Shown piece by piece: positions 1-9,928 of a DNA stretch of 64,000 nt; the stretch's first letter is position 1, and each line of letters begins with the position of its first letter. The DNA lies in NCBI GenBank assembly GCA_013822735.1, contig PNKZ01000028.1, positions 1-64,000 on the forward strand. The letters run 5' to 3'. The notes under the pieces are model-generated. The model worked only from the letters and a program-made list of their open reading frames with translations, was not told the origin of the DNA and searched no databases. Source of the stretch: Pirellula sp. Its GTDB lineage: Bacteria; Planctomycetota; Planctomycetia; Pirellulales; PNKZ01. The translations under genes were made by a program, and so were the position numbers.

Positions 1-43
1 CTTTGGTCCAGCTTCTCGCTCTAACCTCTAGCTTCTGTTCCCC

Positions 44-238
44 ACTTACGTCGACGGTTATCTATGCACTGCGCAGATAACTCCATCTATCAGCGCACAA
101 CCCCAAAACCCACAAGGGGTGCGCAGATAACTCGAGTTATCTGCGCAGGAAGATTTTGCGAATCGACGTAAGTCGGGAGTACGATCTGGGACTTACGACG
201 ATTTCCGGACACGTCGGCCTTACGGCTCGACGCTCGCC
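44..238 (-). repeat. Composite palindromic intergenic element, copy A (inverse orientation)
   Basis: Reverse complement of this region reads through nearly the same series of palindromes as 26069-26289; contains TGCGCAGATAACTCGAGTTATCTGCGCA at 120-147. Confidence 0.9.
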
Positions 239-255
239 ATGACTCGCGAGGCGCC

Positions 256-1611
256 TTATCCGAAGCAGCGCGGCTGGCCCGTGGCTTCCAGCACGCTCAT
301 CCAGAGGTCGCCGTCGGGATCGACTTGGTTGCGTTTGGAGACCGCCAACGGAATCGGAATATGCACGAACCGACCGTGCCAGCGGCCGACGACCATTTCC
401 GTACGGCCGGCCATCGCGGCGTGCACGGCGTTGTGGGCCAGCCGGATGCAGTAGACGCTGTCGTATGGGTTTGCCGAGACACTGCGAATCGCATAGCTCG
501 GGTCGATGTACTTCAGGTTGAGCTCGGTGCCGGCCTTCGCGAAATCCTCGGCGATTTTCTGCCGCAGGAAGACGCCGATGTCGTGCAGTTTCGTATTCCC
601 GGACGCGTCTGTGCCGTTCGACGCGGCTTCGATCAGGTCCTGCCCTGCCCCTTCGGCAACGACCACGACGGCATGCCCGCGTTGCTCGACGCGCTTTCGC
701 ATAACGGCGAGAAAGCCGTTCGGGCCTTCGAGCTGGAAAGGCACTTCGGGAATTAAAACGAAGTTGGCGTCGTTCTTAGCGAGGGAAGCGTAGCAAGCGA
801 TGAAGCCGCTATGGCGCCCCATGAGCTTCACCAGGCCGACGCCGTTGGGAGCCGCCTTCGCTTCGACGTGCGCCGAGCGGATCGACATCGTCGCTTCGCT
901 AAACGCCGTTTGAAATCCGAAGCTCTGATCGATGTAGGGAATGTCGTTGTCGATGGTCTTGGGAATTCCGACCACGGCGATCTTCTCGCCGCGCTCGGCC
1001 ACGACGCCGGCGATCTTCATCGCGCCGCGGAGCGTGCCGTCGCCGCCGATCACGAAGAGGATGTTGATGTTCATCCGTTCCAAGCAGTCGACGATCTCCT
1101 CCGGATTCTGCTCGCCGCGCGACGTGCCGAGCATCGTCCCGCCTTCTTCGTTGATGCCGCTGACGCTCTCCGGTGTGAGATCAAAAACGCTGCGACCGTA
1201 ACGGGCGATGAAACCTTGATAGCCGTTACGGAAGCCGTAAATGCGTTTGACCCCGTAGTGGAACGTGAGTTCCATCACGAGGCCGCGGATGACGTCGTTC
1301 AAGCCGGGGCAAAGACCGCCGCAGGTCACGACGCCGACGCGGGTTTTCGACGGATCGAAAAAGATTTTCTTGCGCGGACCGGCTGGTTCGAAGCCGGGCA
1401 AGTTGTCGACGGACGAGCCGCGCTCGACGGCCATGTGGACCGTGTCGTCGAATAGCACGCGATCGTGTTCGTCGACGTTATGAATGCTTCGTTTGCGATC
1501 TGCCAATAGCGGGGAGAGGGGCGAATCCAAGCGGCACGCGCCGAGCGATTTCACCAGCATTTCCGAGTTGTCAATCACCATGTCCCGACTCCTATCCGTC
1601 TTATCGACCAC
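256..1611 (-). CDS. ATP-dependent 6-phosphofructokinase (plant/trypanosome-like PFK family)
   Basis: 451-aa ORF; VGVVTCGGLCPGLNDVIRGLV, GGDGTLRGA, GIPKTIDNDIPYIDQSFGF. GGDGT combined with PKTIDND is the pattern of the trypanosome/plant-type ATP-PFK group. Confidence 0.9.
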   Translation of the reverse strand: MVDKTDRSRDMVIDNSEMLVKSLGACRLDSPLSPLLADRKRSIHNVDEHDRVLFDDTVHMAVERGSSVDNLPGFEPAGPRKKIFFDPSKTRVGVVTCGGLCPGLNDVIRGLVMELTFHYGVKRIYGFRNGYQGFIARYGRSVFDLTPESVSGINEEGGTMLGTSRGEQNPEEIVDCLERMNINILFVIGGDGTLRGAMKIAGVVAERGEKIAVVGIPKTIDNDIPYIDQSFGFQTAFSEATMSIRSAHVEAKAAPNGVGLVKLMGRHSGFIACYASLAKNDANFVLIPEVPFQLEGPNGFLAVMRKRVEQRGHAVVVVAEGAGQDLIEAASNGTDASGNTKLHDIGVFLRQKIAEDFAKAGTELNLKYIDPSYAIRSVSANPYDSVYCIRLAHNAVHAAMAGRTEMVVGRWHGRFVHIPIPLAVSKRNQVDPDGDLWMSVLEATGQPRCFG

Positions 1612-1667
1612 GCGGCGAACGCGCTTCGCCGTGCAATGCCATGCCGCCTAACAGATCGAGCGCTTCG

Positions 1668-4424
1668 TCATCCCGTCGTTCGCATACCCGACGCCACGCC
1701 TTGCACGGTGAGCCGCAGCAGGTCGCGAAGTTGCTCCGCTTCGGCAAGGTCGGCCTCGCTGGTCGACAAAGCCCGGCGTCGGCGCATGAATTCAATTTGA
1801 ATCAGGTTCAGCGGGTCGATGTACGGATTGCGGACGTCGATCGAGCTTTGAAACCACGGCGTCGCAGCCAGGAGTTCGGGTACGCCGACCAAGTCGAGAA
1901 TGGCTTGTCGCGTTCGATCGCGCTCGGAAGCGATGCGGAGCCAAATGCGTTTGCGAATCTCGTCCGATTCAGAGAGCTCGGAATACCGTTGGGCGACGTA
2001 CATGTCGGCCTTGGCGAGCGCCAGCGCCGCGTTGTCGATGGCGGCCTGGAAGAACGGCCATTGACGATACATTTCGGCGGCCGTGGCCCACGCTTGCCGA
2101 TCGTGATACTTGACGTCGACGAGAGCCGCGCCGAGGCCGTACCAGGCCGGAATCATGCAGCGATTCTGAGTCCAAGAGAAGACCCACGGAATGGCGCGAA
2201 GGTCGCCGAGCGAGCGCTCGCCGCGGCGGCGCGAGGGGCGCGAGCCGATGGGAAGGTTTTCGATTTCCTCGATCGGCGTCGTCTCGGAGAAGAATTGCAT
2301 GAAGCCGGGCTGGTCGACCAGATCGCGATACGCTTCGAGCGAGCGCTCGGAAAGCGAATCCATGAGCGTGAACCACTCGGCCTTCGGTACGGTACGAGGC
2401 AACGTCGAAGCGGTGAGCACGGCGCCCGTCACTTGTTCGAGATGCCGATAAGCGACTTGGACGTCATCGTAACGCTCGGCCAAGACTTCGCCTTGTTCGG
2501 TGAGACGCAAGGTGCCGTCGAGCGCTTCATTCGGCAGCGAGTGAATGCCGCGCGCGGCAGGACCGCCGCCGCGACCCAAGGAGCCGCCGCGACCATGAAA
2601 GAAGGTGAGTTTTACGCCGCGCAGTTCGGCGGCGTGCTGCAATTCGCTTTGCGAGCGATAGAGGCCCCAGCAGGCCGCCAGATAGCCGCCGTCTTTGGTG
2701 CTGTCGGAATAGCCGACCATGACGATCTGGCGATTCCCTTGCCGCGCCAGGTGCTCGGCGTACTTGGGCTGGTCGAGCATCGCGGCCAGCGTTTGCGGAG
2801 CACGCTTCAGATCGCCGATTTTTTCGAACAGCGGAGCAATTTGCAGATCGGTCTCGGATACGGCTTCGCCTCGCGCGCGGGCCGCGCTTTGCGACCAGAG
2901 CCAAAGCCAAAGCACCGTCATGACGTCGGAAGCCGACTGCGTGAGGCTGATGATGTTCGCCCCGATACAGTTCGGCCCGAATCGCACGAAGGCGCGTTGC
3001 AACGTCTTGTAGAGTTCGAGAGTGTCGACAGCCAATGGCGAAAGGTTCGCCACGGAGATGGCGCCGACGAAACCGAGCGAACTGCTGAGGACGGTAAGTT
3101 TCTCATCTTCCGACATATCGGCGAAGCCGGAGGCGACGTCGCCCGCCGAGAGCAATTCGCTGATGACTTCGAGATAGCGGCGCGAATCTTGGCGGATGTC
3201 GAGTCGCGTGAGATGCAATCCGAATACCCGGACGAGATCGAGCCAGCCTTGCACTTCGTTATCGACCAAGAGACCGTCGCGGTCGGCCTGCAACGCTTCA
3301 CAGAGCGCGACGACGTCGGCCTCGAAATCGGCGCCGGCTCCGTAGTCGCCCGGCGCCGCTTCGCTGAACAGATCGACGACCCGCGATTGCGCGAGTCGCC
3401 ACTCGATCATGCGAATCCAGCGTCGATAGATTTCTCGCGGCCCGACCGCTTCCAGAGTCGGAAGCATGCCCGGCCAACGCGCCGAAGCGGCGTCGAGACG
3501 TTCGCGCAGCAATTCACCGCCGCCGCCGCCTTGCAGGGAGATCGTGAGATGGTCGTACATCTTGCGGCAGAACGACAGATGGTGGTCGATCGCGGCATTG
3601 CGATGTCGGCACAGCGTCGCCGCCGTGACGGGAGCGGTGACGAACGGATTGCCGTCGCGATCGCCCCCCATCCAAGAGCCGAACTGCAGGAACAACGGCA
3701 AGCGAAACGTGTGGTCGGGGTAATTGTCCTTCAGGCTTTGGCGAAGGGCCTGGTAGACCTGAGGTACGACCTCCCAAATGCGGGGCATGATCGACAGGCC
3801 CCGTTCTACTTCGTCGGACACCGTCGGTCGCGAATAACGCAGGAACTCGGTTTGCCAAAGCACGCTCAATTCGCTTTGCAGGCTCGTTTCCAGACGGGCC
3901 CGTTCGCGCGGGAGCAGATCGGTGCGATCGAGTTCTTGCAGCGCAAACCGCATGCGCCGGAGCTTGGCCCGAATGGAGCGGCGTTTGGCTTCGCTCGGGT
4001 GGGCGGTAAACACCAATTCGATGGCGAGTTGGTCGAGAGCCTTTTGAACATCGTCGGCCGTGAGTCCGTGGGCCTTCAATTGTGCGATGGCGGCGCCGAG
4101 CGATTCGGAAATCGGCTTTGGATAGAGTTGCTGCTCGCGCTCGCGCAGTACGCGCACGCGTTGGCGATCTTCGGCAATGTTTGCCAAATCGAAAAAGATG
4201 CTGAACGCCCGAGCGACCGTGCGGGCCTCATCGCAGGAAAGGCGCGAAATGAGTCGGGCCAGTGTTTGTTCGGCCTCCGAAGAACCGCTTCGCCGTTCTC
4301 GCGATGCCAAACGGACCGCTTCGACGAGTTCCAAAGACTCCGGGCCCGCCAAATCGGTGATGACGTCGCCGAGCATATCGCCCAGCATGCGAACATCGCG
4401 GCGGAGCAAATCGGTGCTTACCAC
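1668..4424 (-). CDS. ppc: Phosphoenolpyruvate carboxylase
   Basis: 918-aa ORF; VFTAHPSEAKRRS, GYSDSTKDGGYLAACWGLYRSQ, FFHGRGGSLGRGGGPA catalytic motifs. Confidence 0.97.
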   Translation of the reverse strand: MVSTDLLRRDVRMLGDMLGDVITDLAGPESLELVEAVRLASRERRSGSSEAEQTLARLISRLSCDEARTVARAFSIFFDLANIAEDRQRVRVLREREQQLYPKPISESLGAAIAQLKAHGLTADDVQKALDQLAIELVFTAHPSEAKRRSIRAKLRRMRFALQELDRTDLLPRERARLETSLQSELSVLWQTEFLRYSRPTVSDEVERGLSIMPRIWEVVPQVYQALRQSLKDNYPDHTFRLPLFLQFGSWMGGDRDGNPFVTAPVTAATLCRHRNAAIDHHLSFCRKMYDHLTISLQGGGGGELLRERLDAASARWPGMLPTLEAVGPREIYRRWIRMIEWRLAQSRVVDLFSEAAPGDYGAGADFEADVVALCEALQADRDGLLVDNEVQGWLDLVRVFGLHLTRLDIRQDSRRYLEVISELLSAGDVASGFADMSEDEKLTVLSSSLGFVGAISVANLSPLAVDTLELYKTLQRAFVRFGPNCIGANIISLTQSASDVMTVLWLWLWSQSAARARGEAVSETDLQIAPLFEKIGDLKRAPQTLAAMLDQPKYAEHLARQGNRQIVMVGYSDSTKDGGYLAACWGLYRSQSELQHAAELRGVKLTFFHGRGGSLGRGGGPAARGIHSLPNEALDGTLRLTEQGEVLAERYDDVQVAYRHLEQVTGAVLTASTLPRTVPKAEWFTLMDSLSERSLEAYRDLVDQPGFMQFFSETTPIEEIENLPIGSRPSRRRGERSLGDLRAIPWVFSWTQNRCMIPAWYGLGAALVDVKYHDRQAWATAAEMYRQWPFFQAAIDNAALALAKADMYVAQRYSELSESDEIRKRIWLRIASERDRTRQAILDLVGVPELLAATPWFQSSIDVRNPYIDPLNLIQIEFMRRRRALSTSEADLAEAEQLRDLLRLTVQGVASGMRTTG

Positions 4425-5043
4425 GGGCTAATTCTTTCTCAACTGCAAGACAAGTTGTGGGGCGATGCGGGGGCAGGCGATTCGCGATGCGACGAATTCC
4501 GGCGCTTCCGGCCCAATGTATCAAACGGCGTGCCGACCGGCAGGGCGCGGCGCGCGGAAGCCGTCGAAGGGAAGGCGAAAGAAGGGAGATTTCAACGAAA
4601 AGCGGCTGCGCCAAATCGTTATGTGATTCATTACTTAACGCATAACCCGTGCCGGCTACACGGGCAGCCATGCTCAAGAAGCTTGCAGCTTTCCGTTACG
4701 GCACGACTGATCGACGAAACTCACGCGTCGCACGGCTGGGCATTCTGTGGAAGCTACGATGCGCGCGGGACCCGGCAAACGGGCGTAGAGAAGAGTCTCC
4801 GTTCGTCAGCCACAGATCGACTTTCCAGGTTGTCCCCTTACTTCTTTGCCTCAGCCGCGCCCTGCAATGGAAATTCGTTCATTTGTTTTTTGTAGGCTCG
4901 CAGTTTGCTGCGCCGTTACGCTTCACTTTTTGAGAGAAGCATCGCACGGCACGCTGCTTGCTTCGAGGTACGACACGAAATTATCGCCGAGCATTCGCAG
5001 TTCGACGGGCCTAGCACTACCAACTCTTGCGTGAGCGAATTCC

Positions 5044-7704
5044 ATGGAACCTCTCAGCACCGCGGATCGCGAACTTTTATTGCCGTTGGACGAAGTAAGC
5101 CATCTGGTTTCGACGAACGGCAATCCGGCGGAAACGCTTAGTAACGTAACGGCGCTCATCCAGATGCGGTTCCAAGTGGATGTCTGTTCGCTGTATTTGC
5201 TCGATCCTTCGCGCACGACATTGATGCTGGCCGCGACCGTCGGGTTGCGTCCCGACGGTGTCGGGCGAATTCGCATGGATCTGCGTGAAGGGCTTGTCGG
5301 CCTCGTCGCCGAAAAGATGGAGGTCGTGCAAGTAGAGGATGCGTTCAATCATCCGCGATTCAAGTACTTTCCCGAAGCCGGCGAAGATCTCTACCATTCG
5401 TTCCTCGGCGTGCCGATCGTCGACCGGGGCGCGTTGCAAGGAGTGCTGACCGTTCAAACGGCGGAACCTCGCCGCTTTACTTCCGACGAGATTCGGCTAC
5501 TCACCACGACCGGCTCGCAAGTATCGCCTCTCGTCGCGGAAGCACGAGCCTTGGAGCTGTTTCGCGTGCCGTCGTTCGAACGTGCCGACGAATTAGCCAA
5601 CAACCTCTGGTGGAGTTGGGACGTTGAATCGACGAACATTTATCGCGAGCTCGATCCTTCGCGTTGGCGCGAATTGGTGCACAATCCGATCGAGCTGCTG
5701 CAAGAAATCTCGATCAATTCATTTCAACAGCGGGCCGATGAGCGCGTGTTGCATAGCCGTATCAACTATGCATATCGCCGGATGCACGAATATTTGCATG
5801 CCGACAAAACGTGGAGTTCCGCAAACGCCGGCGTGTTAAAGGGCCGGCCGGTCGCGTATTTCTCCGCGGAATTCGGCATCCACGAATCGGTGCCGATTTA
5901 TTCCGGCGGCCTCGGCATCTTGGCCGGCGATCACGTGAAAAGCGCCAGTGATTTAGGGGTGCCGCTCGTCGGTGTCGGGCTATTCTACGATCAAGGATAT
6001 TTCCGGCAGCGGCTCGATATCGAGGGAATGCAGGAAGAGGATTATCTCGACGTCGATCCGGGCAAGCTGCCGCTGGTTCCGGCAATCGGACCTGACGCGA
6101 AGCAGTTGGTCGTGAGCATCGATACGCGCGGCGGACCGATTCATGCTCGCGTGTGGAAGCTCACCGTCGGTCGCAATACGTTGTTGTTGCTCGATTCCGA
6201 CGTCGAAGGGAACAAGCCTGAGGATCGCGCACTTACTTCGCGCCTATACGGAGGCGATACGCGGGTGCGAATTCGCCAAGAATTGTTGTTGGGCGTCGGC
6301 GGCTATCGGGCGCTGCGCGCGCTGGGCATTAAGCCGGGCGTGTTGCATCTCAACGAGGGGCATAGCGCTTTCGCCTCGCTCGAAGTGATTCGCCGTCGCA
6401 TGGTGCAAGAAGGAATCAATTTCGAAGAGGCCGCACGGCGCGTGTCGAGCCAGATCGTTTTCACGACGCATACGCCGGTGCCTGCCGGGCACGACCGGTT
6501 TACGGCCGAGCAGATCGAAGAACATTTGGGCCCCTTGCGCGAAAGCATGGGGCTCTCGCACGACCAACTCATGGGGCTCGGGCGCGTCGACCCTTACAAC
6601 CCCGGTGAAGAGTTCTGCATGACGGTGATCGCGCTCAAGCTTTCGCGGCGCGCCAATGCCGTGTCGTCGCTGCATGGCGAAGTTTCGCGAAGCATGTGGA
6701 CGAATTTGTTTCCAGGCCGACCGGTGGAAGAGGTGCCCATCGGGCATATTACCAACGGCGTGCACGTGCTGAGCTGGTTGGCGCCGCAGATGCAGCAGTT
6801 GTACGACCGCCACCTCGGTCCGGCATGGCAGAAGAATAGCGGCCAATCGGGCGTGTGGGAGGATGTCGACAAGATCGAAGACGGGGAGTTCTGGGAGACG
6901 CACATCACGCTCAAAGCGCGGATGTTGGAGTTTGTGCGGCGTCGTGCCGTGCGTCAGGCGGAACGCCGCAGTGAAGCTCCGGAGCACGTGTCGCAATTGA
7001 AGCGCGCGTTGAGCATGGATGCCCTGACCATCGGTTTTGCCCGACGCTTTGCGACGTATAAGCGTGCCGATTTGCTATTTCAAGACATCGACCGCGTGGC
7101 GGAACTTATTAGCGATCCGCGCCGACCGGTGCAGTTTGTCTTCGCCGGCAAGGCGCATCCGCACGACAAGCCGGGCAAAGGCATTTTGCAGAAGATCGCG
7201 CAACTGGCGCGCGACCCGAGGTTTGCCGGACGGTTGGTGTTCGTCGAAGACTACGACATCAACACCTGTCGGCACTTCGTGCAAGGAGTCGACGTGTGGC
7301 TCAATAATCCCCGCAGGCCTCTTGAAGCCTCCGGCACGAGCGGACAGAAGGTCGTGCTCAACGGCGGTCTCAACCTTTCGATTCTGGACGGCTGGTGGGC
7401 CGAGGCCTACGACGGCTCGAACGGCTTTGCGATCGGCGATGGGGAAACGCATAGCGACACGGCGACACACGACCATCGCGACGGGGAGGCGCTCTATGAC
7501 ACGCTCAAGAACGAAGTCATTCCGCTGTTCTACGACCGGGATCGCGACGGTTTGCCTCGGGCATGGATCAAGCGGATGAAACGCGGCGTAAGCACCCTCG
7601 GCTGGCGATTTAGCGCCGACCGGATGGTAATGGACTATGTATCGAAGTGCTACGTACCGGCGGCAGGCGGAACGTCGAGCGACATGAGCCGGTCACGCTC
7701 GTGA
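5044..7704 (+). CDS. glgP: Alpha-glucan (glycogen) phosphorylase with N-terminal GAF domain
   Basis: 886-aa continuous ORF; residues ~15-170 GAF-like (MRFQVDVCSLYLLD...EGLVGLVAEK...YHSFLGVPIVDRG); remainder alpha-glucan phosphorylase (LANNLWWSWD, EFGIHESVPIYSGGLGILAGDH, EASGTSGQKVVLNGGLNLSILDGWW). Confidence 0.93.
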   Translation: MEPLSTADRELLLPLDEVSHLVSTNGNPAETLSNVTALIQMRFQVDVCSLYLLDPSRTTLMLAATVGLRPDGVGRIRMDLREGLVGLVAEKMEVVQVEDAFNHPRFKYFPEAGEDLYHSFLGVPIVDRGALQGVLTVQTAEPRRFTSDEIRLLTTTGSQVSPLVAEARALELFRVPSFERADELANNLWWSWDVESTNIYRELDPSRWRELVHNPIELLQEISINSFQQRADERVLHSRINYAYRRMHEYLHADKTWSSANAGVLKGRPVAYFSAEFGIHESVPIYSGGLGILAGDHVKSASDLGVPLVGVGLFYDQGYFRQRLDIEGMQEEDYLDVDPGKLPLVPAIGPDAKQLVVSIDTRGGPIHARVWKLTVGRNTLLLLDSDVEGNKPEDRALTSRLYGGDTRVRIRQELLLGVGGYRALRALGIKPGVLHLNEGHSAFASLEVIRRRMVQEGINFEEAARRVSSQIVFTTHTPVPAGHDRFTAEQIEEHLGPLRESMGLSHDQLMGLGRVDPYNPGEEFCMTVIALKLSRRANAVSSLHGEVSRSMWTNLFPGRPVEEVPIGHITNGVHVLSWLAPQMQQLYDRHLGPAWQKNSGQSGVWEDVDKIEDGEFWETHITLKARMLEFVRRRAVRQAERRSEAPEHVSQLKRALSMDALTIGFARRFATYKRADLLFQDIDRVAELISDPRRPVQFVFAGKAHPHDKPGKGILQKIAQLARDPRFAGRLVFVEDYDINTCRHFVQGVDVWLNNPRRPLEASGTSGQKVVLNGGLNLSILDGWWAEAYDGSNGFAIGDGETHSDTATHDHRDGEALYDTLKNEVIPLFYDRDRDGLPRAWIKRMKRGVSTLGWRFSADRMVMDYVSKCYVPAAGGTSSDMSRSRS

Positions 7705-7743
7705 GGTTCGGCGGCGAAGCATAATTCGTTGCATCAGAAACGA

Positions 7744-7785
7744 AGCGACCCCGCAAGTGATCAATGCGTCGCTTGCGGGGTCGCT
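7744..7785. terminator. Perfect 14-bp-stem hairpin between convergent glgP and gltA
   Basis: AGCGACCCCGCAAG-(14 nt)-CTTGCGGGGTCGCT; lies between two convergent 3' ends; no strong T-run. Confidence 0.6.
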
Positions 7786-7817
7786 GTGATATCGGCTTGT
7801 CAGGGAACGTCCGGCGA

Positions 7818-9128
7818 TTACCGCTCGTTCAACGGCAACCAGGGGCGTTTCACTTCGCCGTTGTAGATCTGCCGCGGACGGGCGATCTTCTTCGAGGACG
7901 AAAGGTGCATTTCCCGCCAGTGGGCGATCCAGCCGGGCAATCGTCCGAGCGCGAAGAGCACGGTGAACATTTCGACCGGGAAGCCCATCGCTCGGTAGAT
8001 GATGCCTGAGTAGAAGTCGACGTTCGGATAGAGCTTCCGTTCGACGAAGTAGGGATCGTTAAGCGCCGCTTGTTCAAGCTCTTGGGCGATGTCGAAGATC
8101 GGATCTTTGATCTTGAGCTTCTTCAGGAGCTTGTCGCAAGTACGCTTAATGATCGTCGCCCGCGGGTCGTAGTTCTTGTACACGCGGTGGCCGAAGCCCA
8201 TCAGACGGAAGCCGGACTTTTTGTCCTTGGCCATGTCGATGTACTTCTTCGAGTTCCCGCCGTCGGCTTTGATGGCTTCGAGCATCTCGACGCAGGCCTG
8301 ATTGGCTCCGCCGTGCAAAGGGCCCCAAAGCGCGCAAATTCCGGCGGAAATCGAAGCGAAAAGATTCGCATCGCTCGAGCCGACCATGCGCACCGTCGAG
8401 GTGCTGCAGTTCTGTTCGTGATCGGCGTGCACGATGAAAAGAAGGTTCAATGCGTCGACGAAGTCGCTGTCGACGTGATATTCCTCGCTCGGCACGGCGA
8501 ACATCATGTAGAGGAAATTCTCCACGTATTCCAAGGCATTCTTGGGATACATGAAGGGCTGACCGACCGACTTCTTATGGCTCAGGGCCGCGATGGTCGG
8601 CAGCTTCGCCATGAGGCGGAAGATCGAGACTTCGACCTCCTCCGGCTTCTTGGGGTCGAGCGAATCTTGGTAGAAGGTGGAAAGCGCGCCGACCACCGAG
8701 CTGAGAATCGCCATCGGATGCGCGTCGCGCGGGAAGCCGTTGTAGAACATTCGCATATCTTCGTGCAGCATCGTGTGCCGACGAAGCGACGAGCGAAAAT
8801 GCTCTAGCTGTTGGGCGTTGGGCAAGTTGCCGTAGATAAGCAAATAGCTTACTTCGACGAAGTCGCACTTCTCGCAAAGCTCCTCGATCGGGTAACCACG
8901 ATAACGGAGAATGCCTTGTTCGCCGTCCAGGAACGTGATGGCGCTTTGCGTTGAGCCGGTGTTGACGAATCCCTCGTCGAGAGTGATATAGCCGGTTTGG
9001 GCGCGTAAGGCGGAGATGTCGACCGCCTTCTCACCTTCCGTACCTTCAATCGTCGGAAGCTCGAGCTCTTTTCCTTCGATGCGAATCTTGGCGACCTCGG
9101 CCATCGAGGCTTCTCCTTGGTGCGTCAA
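7818..9128 (-). CDS. gltA: Citrate synthase
   Basis: 436-aa ORF; HADHEQNCSTSTVRMVGSS, GPLHGGANQACVEML, GFGHRVYKNYDPRA. Confidence 0.97.
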   Translation of the reverse strand: MTHQGEASMAEVAKIRIEGKELELPTIEGTEGEKAVDISALRAQTGYITLDEGFVNTGSTQSAITFLDGEQGILRYRGYPIEELCEKCDFVEVSYLLIYGNLPNAQQLEHFRSSLRRHTMLHEDMRMFYNGFPRDAHPMAILSSVVGALSTFYQDSLDPKKPEEVEVSIFRLMAKLPTIAALSHKKSVGQPFMYPKNALEYVENFLYMMFAVPSEEYHVDSDFVDALNLLFIVHADHEQNCSTSTVRMVGSSDANLFASISAGICALWGPLHGGANQACVEMLEAIKADGGNSKKYIDMAKDKKSGFRLMGFGHRVYKNYDPRATIIKRTCDKLLKKLKIKDPIFDIAQELEQAALNDPYFVERKLYPNVDFYSGIIYRAMGFPVEMFTVLFALGRLPGWIAHWREMHLSSSKKIARPRQIYNGEVKRPWLPLNER

Positions 9129-9280
9129 ATTTCATGCGGATTGGCATACACCGGGCCGACAAAATCGAAGGCCCGACGGGAAAGAAGCAGTGTAACGGTC
9201 GGCCGACGTTTCTTCAAACCGTTTGGCAAGCGGCGTAACGCATGGCACGAATCAGCGCCGCGCAACGGCAGTCGCGACGG

Positions 9281-9826
9281 TTACGAAAGCGGCAACATTT
9301 CGGCATACGAACGATCGAGCAGATCTTCGGCCGACAGTTGAAATGCGGATTGCAGGAATTCGACTTGCGCGCGGCCGGCCGAATCGTTGACTTCGGGACC
9401 AAGGATCGCCTCAAACTCGATGAAATCTCCCAACTCCGTCACAACGTCGAGATGAATTCTCACATTGTTGTAAAGAAAGATTTCGCGCTGCTTCTCAATC
9501 ACGGCACAGATTCCACAAGCAGATGCGAGCGTCTCGCGAAGCTCGGCCGGATGTGCCACCGCGACTAAACGATAGTCGCTGCCCTTCGGGCCAAACTGGT
9601 CGGACCGAGCGTACCAGACGAGTTGCGCCGTGCGGCCTTCGATTTCGCGAAGCTTGAGGCGGCCGTGTCGCACACGAAAGTAAGTGTCACGTTGCCGTTG
9701 CGACTCGGCGGGCGCCGTCGCGAGTGTGGCGGCGATTTGACGCGCCGCCGAAGGATCGCGCAGCCGTGCCTTCAACTCCATGTTGCGGCGCGGGGTGGTT
9801 GCAAACAATCCCGTTGCATCGAGCAT
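9281..9826 (-). CDS. CYTH-domain protein (class IV adenylate cyclase/thiamine-triphosphatase-like)
   Basis: MELKARLRD N-terminal strand, RQRDTYFRVRHGRLKLRE, IHLDVVTELGDFIEFEAIL. True start may be the internal ATG at 9781. Confidence 0.78.
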   Translation of the reverse strand: MLDATGLFATTPRRNMELKARLRDPSAARQIAATLATAPAESQRQRDTYFRVRHGRLKLREIEGRTAQLVWYARSDQFGPKGSDYRLVAVAHPAELRETLASACGICAVIEKQREIFLYNNVRIHLDVVTELGDFIEFEAILGPEVNDSAGRAQVEFLQSAFQLSAEDLLDRSYAEMLPLS

Positions 9827-9928
9827 GAATACGGTCCCGGCGGATACGGCGGTCGAGAATGGCGCGCGAAGCGTGCAATTGTACGCGCGATGATGCCCGC
9901 GAACTCGGGCAATTATTGACCGACATCG

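Noticed and set aside
256-1611. PPi-dependent phosphofructokinase
   Set aside because: PKTIDND could suggest PPi use, but GGDGT (not GGDDS) indicates the ATP-dependent trypanosome/plant-like subgroup.
1641-4895. 1084-aa plus-strand ORF
   Set aside because: Entirely antisense to ppc, whose motifs are unambiguous; long stop-free antisense frames are common in GC-rich genomes and the translation has no recognisable motif.
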